In this document: positions 59,146 to 64,000 of the stretch, in pieces
Numbering within the stretch: the first letter of the stretch is position 1
How the letters are laid out: each line of letters starts with the position of its first letter
Source of the DNA: Tretioscincus oriximinensis
Lineage: Eukaryota > Chordata > Lepidosauria > Squamata > Gymnophthalmidae
DNA: 64,000 bases
Direction of reading: 5' to 3'
Assembly: GCA_022410635.1 (NCBI GenBank)
Contig: JAJVDF010000017.1
Span: forward strand, 4,281,423 to 4,345,422
The notes under the pieces: generated by a model
What the model saw: only the letters and a program-made list of their open reading frames with translations
The model's database searches: none
Told to the model about the DNA's origin: nothing
Position numbers and translations under genes: made by a program

Positions 59146-60178
59146 GGTGGACAGCATCCAGTTCCCTGGATCCAGGAGCTAACTGATGGGTAATTCCCTG
59201 ATTGGCTGCAGCAACAGAAGCCCCGCCTCCAAAAACTTAAATAAGCCCTTAGAGGCGGTCCATACTCCGTCCTTCTGTTGCTGTTCAGCCAGAAGCTTCT
59301 TTCCCAGTCGGTCTCCCTCACTCGGCCTATGGCAAATGAACTCAAACACTCAGGCCAGTGAGGACTTTTTCCCAATATCAACAGGGGTTCCTTGCAGATC
59401 CCAGCTCAGGTACGGCTCTTCTTCAGTCAACCACTTACCATTTCTCAGGTTGAGGAATTTAATAGCCTGACTATAAAACTCATCGAGGCTATCAAAGCAC
59501 CCCAAGCCCCCAGTCTCCCTCAGCCTTCGGGGTCTGAGAGTGCAGACTATCCAGCAGCCAACCCTCACCCTCCGGGTTTTGAGGGAGCAGTGAGCGCTGA
59601 GATTAATCCCCCGCAGCGGCGGGAAGAGCCAGGATGGGCTATGGCTGGTGAACGGCGAGAGGGGCCTATTTTGGATGATTTGGGTGCCAATGTGGTTATA
59701 GAGGAGAGCACCGCTCCCAACTTCTCGGCGCCCCCATGCCTCCTCCTCGGCTAAAAGCTCGGCCCCAGTTTGCCCCTCACAGGCACTGGGAGGATTGCCC
59801 CCAATTCTTCTGGATGCCGCCTCTATGAGTGAAGGGGAATCAGAAAGGCGGCACCCTAGAAATCCTAAAAAAGGCAGGAGAAAAGCCCGCCAAGAAAACG
59901 GCCCATGAAAAGGGCACGTCAAAGTTATCTGCCAAGAAGCAGGCTCCGCCCCCTGACATCCCTTTTTTAGGGAACACGCACACCCACCAAGTGCGCAACA
60001 TCATTGGCGGCCGACAAAGGCTCTAAACGTCATAAGGGCACCAAAGACTTCACGGCGCCATTGTGAGCCGACGCAGCAGCGGCCGTCGCCGCCGCCTCCG
60101 GGAACGGACCCACGCCCACTCACCACTCCATCGGCGCTACATTCGGATAACGCCGCCCCAGCCGCTGATCCGGAGCCT

Positions 60179-61360
60179 GTGCCGTGGCATCGCAAGGCTC
60201 TGAGGAAAACCAAACACCTCAGGTGCCCTTCAGAGGAATGGGACTCCTCTCCTGATCCTGCGCCTTACCTGCCAGCCGAAGGCTCTTCAGAGGAAGGTTG
60301 CCCCTCCCCTGAGCGACCCCTAACAAATTGGTTTTCAGAATCCTCGGGGGACGAAGAGAAAGAAGATGCCCAAGAGGCATCTTTTCGCTTTTTCAAACCA
60401 GACTTTTACCCAAAGCTTTTGGAAAAGCTTATAGCTACTCTGCATTTGGAGCAGGCAAACCCAGTGCCAGACAAACTGGCCAAGGAGAGGGAGAACCTGA
60501 TGCTACCGGCTGATAAAAACCCTAGCCTGTCTTTTCCAGCATCCTTCAAAGATCTTATGCAGAAAGAGTGGCAGACTCCTGCTAAGCTGGTAAGACCTCC
60601 CATGCTATTAAGGAAGCTTTTTGGCACGGATATGGTGGACCCAAAGCTATGGCAGGTACCGCTGGCAGATGCCGATATCTCCTCCCTGATTTCTCATTCG
60701 GCCGCGCCCAGGGACGGAGATACCCCCCTTCGCGATCAGGACAAAAAAATAGAGGTTTTTCTCAAGCGTTCCTTTGAAGCTCTGTCAATTTCAGCACGCA
60801 CCAATGCCACTATGGCTCTTTTCTCCAGAGCTGCTTACAAGTGGACTGACGCTNTTCTTCAAGATCCCTTGCTACCGCCCGTTTTCGCCAGACCCATCAG
60901 ATTTGTCCAACAGGTCCTGGCCCTATCCTCCGANGCCACATTGGATTTAATGCTCCTGGANAGCAAAAATATGGCCCTCAACATCGCTGCTCGGCGGGCC
61001 TCATGGCTGAAGTTTTGGTCAGCAGATACCCAAGCCAAAAACAACTTGACAGCAGCCCCTTTTCTCAGAACCATCCTTTTTGGATCTCCCAAATTAAAGG
61101 AGACTTTGGCAGACGCCAAGAACAAGAAGAAATCCACCTTTCAAAACCGGTCTCAAGGTAGAGATAAGCGATATCCATCCTGTAGAAGGAACTTTGAATC
61201 TTACAGGCTTTTCTTTCCCGCCAACAGGCAGTCTTTTCGGCCTCAGCGCGACCCACAACAGGCTTTTGGTTTCAAACAACAGCCCTTTCGTCAAAAGGGG
61301 CCTAAGAGGCCCTATGCCCCAAGTGGAGGTGCAAACTTCCGCTCCTTCCAGCACTACTGA
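60179..61360 (+). CDS. DIRS copy 3 gag-like ORF1 (uninterrupted)
   Basis: 393 codons without a stop (three codons contain N). Acidic, Ser-rich first third (EEWDSSPDPAPYLPAEGSSE); a middle segment beginning LLEKLIATLHLEQANPVPDK; then KFWSADTQAKNNLTAAPF, shared with copy 1; and a basic, Gln/Arg/Phe-rich tail (FKQQPFRQKGPKRPYAPSGG). No zinc knuckle is obvious. It probably acts as the structural protein of the DIRS particle (inference). The RT frame starts upstream of its stop, so the two ORFs overlap. Confidence 0.7.
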   Translation: MPWHRKALRKTKHLRCPSEEWDSSPDPAPYLPAEGSSEEGCPSPERPLTNWFSESSGDEEKEDAQEASFRFFKPDFYPKLLEKLIATLHLEQANPVPDKLAKERENLMLPADKNPSLSFPASFKDLMQKEWQTPAKLVRPPMLLRKLFGTDMVDPKLWQVPLADADISSLISHSAAPRDGDTPLRDQDKKIEVFLKRSFEALSISARTNATMALFSRAAYKWTDAXLQDPLLPPVFARPIRFVQQVLALSSXATLDLMLLXSKNMALNIAARRASWLKFWSADTQAKNNLTAAPFLRTILFGSPKLKETLADAKNKKKSTFQNRSQGRDKRYPSCRRNFESYRLFFPANRQSFRPQRDPQQAFGFKQQPFRQKGPKRPYAPSGGANFRSFQHY

Positions 61361-61364
61361 AGAA

Positions 61365-62780
61365 GCCATCTTTCCAGTCGGGGGGAGGTTGTGTTTATTC
61401 AGGGATCAATGGGCTGCTTCAGGAGCACCTCCCTGGGTTTTGAGTATTATCTCTAATGGTTATTTTCTGGAGCTTGTTTCTGCTCCTCCTCCCAGATTCC
61501 TTCAGTTGCTCCCTCCTTTTGCTCCCAAACTGAAGGCTTTGGCCTTGTTTCAAGTGACCAACCAACTCCTTTCACAAAAAGCTGTGGAATTAGTCCCACA
61601 GGAACAGAGGGGTCAAGGGGTGTATTCCCATTTATTTGTGGTGCAAAAGAAGTCGGGTGGGCTGCTCCCCATCCTTAATTTGAAATATNTTAATCGGTTC
61701 ATTGTTTTTCCAATTAATCTTTTTTTTTCTTTTTTTAATTACAACAAAACAAACAAAGAGAAAAAAGAGAATTATACAAAATAATACAACATAATACAAA
61801 TATTACCCCTCCCTTACCCCCCACCCTATAGAACATAATATTAGTGTATCTCCAAATTCTTATTGCTATATTACATAATCCAACGTTGTTCAAGGAACAT
61901 CTGTATTGCATGTTGTAGCAGAGGATGAGCCCTTATAGTTGACCCGTAAGCAATAANCCTTTGCCACTTAAGAGTCCAGTGGGGTCTCAAATTAATGCCT
62001 ATGAATTGCAGTCTTACAGACTGTAAAATATCGAAACTCATAAATTCAATAATATATTTCCACCAGTTCTCTAGAGTCCAATTTTGATGGTATTTCCATT
62101 CTTTGACAATCACCATATGGGCAGCCAGGATAGCGGTATTTATAACTGGTTTATCTTCATTATTGGNGTACCGGGAGTCCAGTAAGCNAAATAGCCAAAT
62201 TTCAAGGGAGTCTGGAATAACANTATCTGTAATCAATTTAATTTGTTNTCTAATATTATTCCAGAACCTTATTACCTGGGGACATTGCCCCCACANATGT
62301 AAATATGTTCCCCTGTCCCCACAGCCATGCCAACACAAGGGTGATATCATATTATAGTGGGNCAGTTGGGCTGGNGTACGATACCATTTAGATATTCTCT
62401 TAAGTTCAGTCTCCTTGATTCTAACGTCCCTGTGTTTAAGGAAACCGCTTACCCAGGAGGACCATACAGGTTTTATTTGGGGGAACAGTGTTCCCCAAAA
62501 ATCAGCGATGAGCTCTGAATTTTTATATTTATGTATTACAATCATATCATATATTATTTTAATCAATTTTCTCTCCCCCTTTATTAATTTTTGGATCACC
62601 ATTTCTAGGTTGGATCTTCCCCTCATGCTATTGATTAATTCCTGTGAACTTAGTTGATTCTGTAATGACAGATCTTGAAATACGTTAATCGGTTCATTGT
62701 TAAAAGACGTTTTAAAATGGAAACTTTGAACTCCATCAGGTCTGCAATCCCTCAGGACAGTTTTCTAACCTCCTTGTTTT
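61365..62780 (+). pseudogene. DIRS copy 3 reverse transcriptase N-terminus, split by an L1
   Basis: First part 61365-61706: FRDQWAASGAPPWVLSIISN, VELVPQEQRGQGVYSHLFVV and KKSGGLLPILNLK, a typical DIRS RT start. After the 968-bp L1, homology resumes at 62675-62780 with an RRFKMETLNSIRSAI block. The catalytic box lies beyond the second L1 and outside the window. Confidence 0.8.
61707..62674 (-). mobile_element. L1-like LINE with 27-bp target duplication
   Basis: It is flanked by 27-bp direct repeats (61680-61706 and 62675-62701; core TTAATCGGTTCATTGTT), identical apart from one substitution and one N. Sense is minus. The A-tail appears as T-rich sequence at 61719-61740, with a C-rich tract at 61805-61827. 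It encodes only the ORF2 C-terminus (KRISKWYR, CWHGCGDRGTYLH, GQCPQVIRFWNN, WKYHQNWTLENWWKYI). It is 5'-truncated. Confidence 0.92.
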
Positions 62781-64000
62781 TTTTTTTAATTGGTGGGTTT
62801 TACATATTTACATATATATACCATATCATATCAAATATATCATAACCAAAAATAATAGTACAGTTACTTCACTGTAATTATAAAAGTATTTACATATATA
62901 TCTATTTCCATGCACTATTTCATACAAATATAACGTATATACATAAATGGACCACACCCTCCCCCCCATGAGGAAAGCATCTACATTCCTGAAGTTTAAT
63001 TGCTATTAGGACCTGAGGGTCAATTTCATCGTCGCTAAGAGTTCTGGTCCTCCCCATCTATTAGTCTGTATGTATAAAATCAGCTTAGCCCAGTTCTTCA
63101 TCCATATTTTCTTTATCCTTGTGTCAGTATCAGTTTTTTGAATTACAAAGTCTCCCATCATCTGTTCTGCTAAATAGTGGTACCAATTGCTAATTATCAA
63201 TTTAGTCTTGTCCTTCCACCCAAGGGTTATGACTGCGTGTGCAGCCATAATCATTTGTTCCACCAAGTATTTATCTTCCTGCACAGTACCTTGATGGATT
63301 TGGAACAGGGCAAATTCCTTTGTTAATCTTATCGGATATCCCATGATATAGTTCATATGATTCTTAATTATATTCCAAAATTCCGTAATCATGGGGCATT
63401 CCCAAATTTGATGAATATAATTGGCTCTGGTCCCGCATCCATGCCAACATAATGGGCTCAGATTTTGATTCATATGTGCCAAGATAATAGGAGTCCTATA
63501 CCATCTGGATATTATTTTTAGTTGGAGTTCCTTGAGTCTAGTATTCTTTATCATGTCTATTCTTTCCCATTTAGATTTCATCTCTGTCTCAGTAATAGTG
63601 AGATCAGGGGACCATATCTCAGTCCAGAGTGTTATATTATCATTAAGATAGTCATTGATAATCTTATAAATTGAGCCACCCATTCCCTTAGTGTCTTTTA
63701 GTCCTTTTATAAAAGTATCTTCCAACTTAGTGTTGGTAGATGTCATTTCTTGATTAGTAATAATTCCTGTTATTGTATTTCTTATAAATTGGGCTTGAAG
63801 CCATCTATGGTCCCCCAGAATTGATGTCAAATCCTCATGCGTAATTAGACTCAAGTTTGATTGATATAAATCCCTAATCATAATTATATTGTGATCTCTT
63901 AATTTCTGAAAATCGTCTGTTGTTAGTATTTTTTGTCAATCATTTAATTGTCTAATGTGGCAGATCAGTTTAGTACTGTGTGACAATTTAGTCTGCCATT
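62780..64000 (-). mobile_element. L1-like LINE, second insertion, continues beyond window
   Basis: The T-run at 62779-62790 marks the A-tail, and the C-rich tract is at 62954-62968. ORF2 C-terminus 63881-63006 (291 codons): LQLKIISRWYRTPIILAHM, CWHGCGTRANYIHQIWECP, then GWKDKTKLIISNWYHYL. The frame is open over this part, so it looks relatively young. The 5' side lies outside the window. Confidence 0.88.

Larger units (their letters stand above)
59150..64000 (+). mobile_element. DIRS-like retrotransposon, divergent (copy 3), cut by window end
   Basis: The left region (59185-59320) has CTGCAGCAACAGAAGCCCCG and CCGTCCTTCTGTTGCTG, a diverged counterpart of CTGCAGGAAAGCGACAG and CAGTCCTTTCTGTCGC in copies 1 and 2. 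An intact 393-codon ORF follows, then an overlapping RT ORF interrupted by L1 insertions at 61707-62674 and from about 62780. The rest, including RNase H, recombinase and right terminus, lies outside the window. Confidence 0.8.

Overview
This is vertebrate nuclear DNA from an interspersed-repeat-rich genome, most likely a squamate reptile (lizard, possibly gecko-like). The inference rests on spliced genes with canonical introns, Sauria-type tRNA-derived SINEs, CR1/L3 LINEs, short L1/Tx1-like LINEs, hAT MITEs and several DIRS tyrosine-recombinase retrotransposons. The species cannot be fixed from the sequence. Scattered single N bases and one run of about 100 N show a draft assembly. GENES. Two host genes lie on the + strand. 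(1) DDX4 (Vasa germ-line RNA helicase) occupies about 5.1-40.4 kb. Seventeen exons join into one uninterrupted frame of 613 residues plus stop. All DEAD-box motifs and the conserved acidic-Trp C-terminus are present. The first exons, with the initiator Met, are not visible and probably lie upstream. (2) A class I cytokine receptor occupies about 50.5-57.8 kb and runs out of the window. Sequence and position (directly downstream of DDX4, same strand) identify it as IL31RA. Five exons are visible: signal peptide, an N-terminal Ig-like domain, the two halves of the cytokine-binding D2 domain, and the start of D3. The Ig-like exon is notable because mammalian IL31RA lacks this domain. A CpG island at about 47.0-47.8 kb is the best promoter candidate between the genes. 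LAYOUT. 0-5 kb: hAT MITE, a 5'-truncated Tx1/L1-like LINE carrying a SINE, and a second SINE. 5.1-9.3 kb: first two visible DDX4 exons around a CR1 LINE split by an L1. 9.7-10.55 kb: Sauria SINE split by a 539-bp hAT MITE with a perfect 8-bp target duplication. 10.6-16.2 kb: near-full-length DIRS element. 17.0-21.5 kb: DDX4 RG-rich and early helicase exons. 21.5-30.6 kb: one 9-kb intron holding a SINE, an internally rearranged L1 and an internally deleted DIRS. 30.6-40.4 kb: remaining DDX4 exons with CR1, SINE and an older composite repeat. 40.4-50.5 kb: intergenic region with old repeats, a direct-repeat pair, the CpG island, and an inverted repeat around the N run. 50.5-57.8 kb: IL31RA exons. 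58.3-64 kb: a CR1 ORF1 fragment, then a third, divergent DIRS copy interrupted by two L1 insertions, one with a 27-bp target duplication. HOW THINGS WORK TOGETHER. DDX4 and IL31RA are functionally unrelated neighbours (germ-line RNA helicase; oncostatin-M-receptor-partnered cytokine receptor). Everything else that codes is decayed mobile-element protein. The mobile elements are informative mainly through their architecture: DIRS inverted terminal repeats plus internal complementary regions, nested insertions that give relative ages, and repeated C-rich tracts at L1 3' ends.
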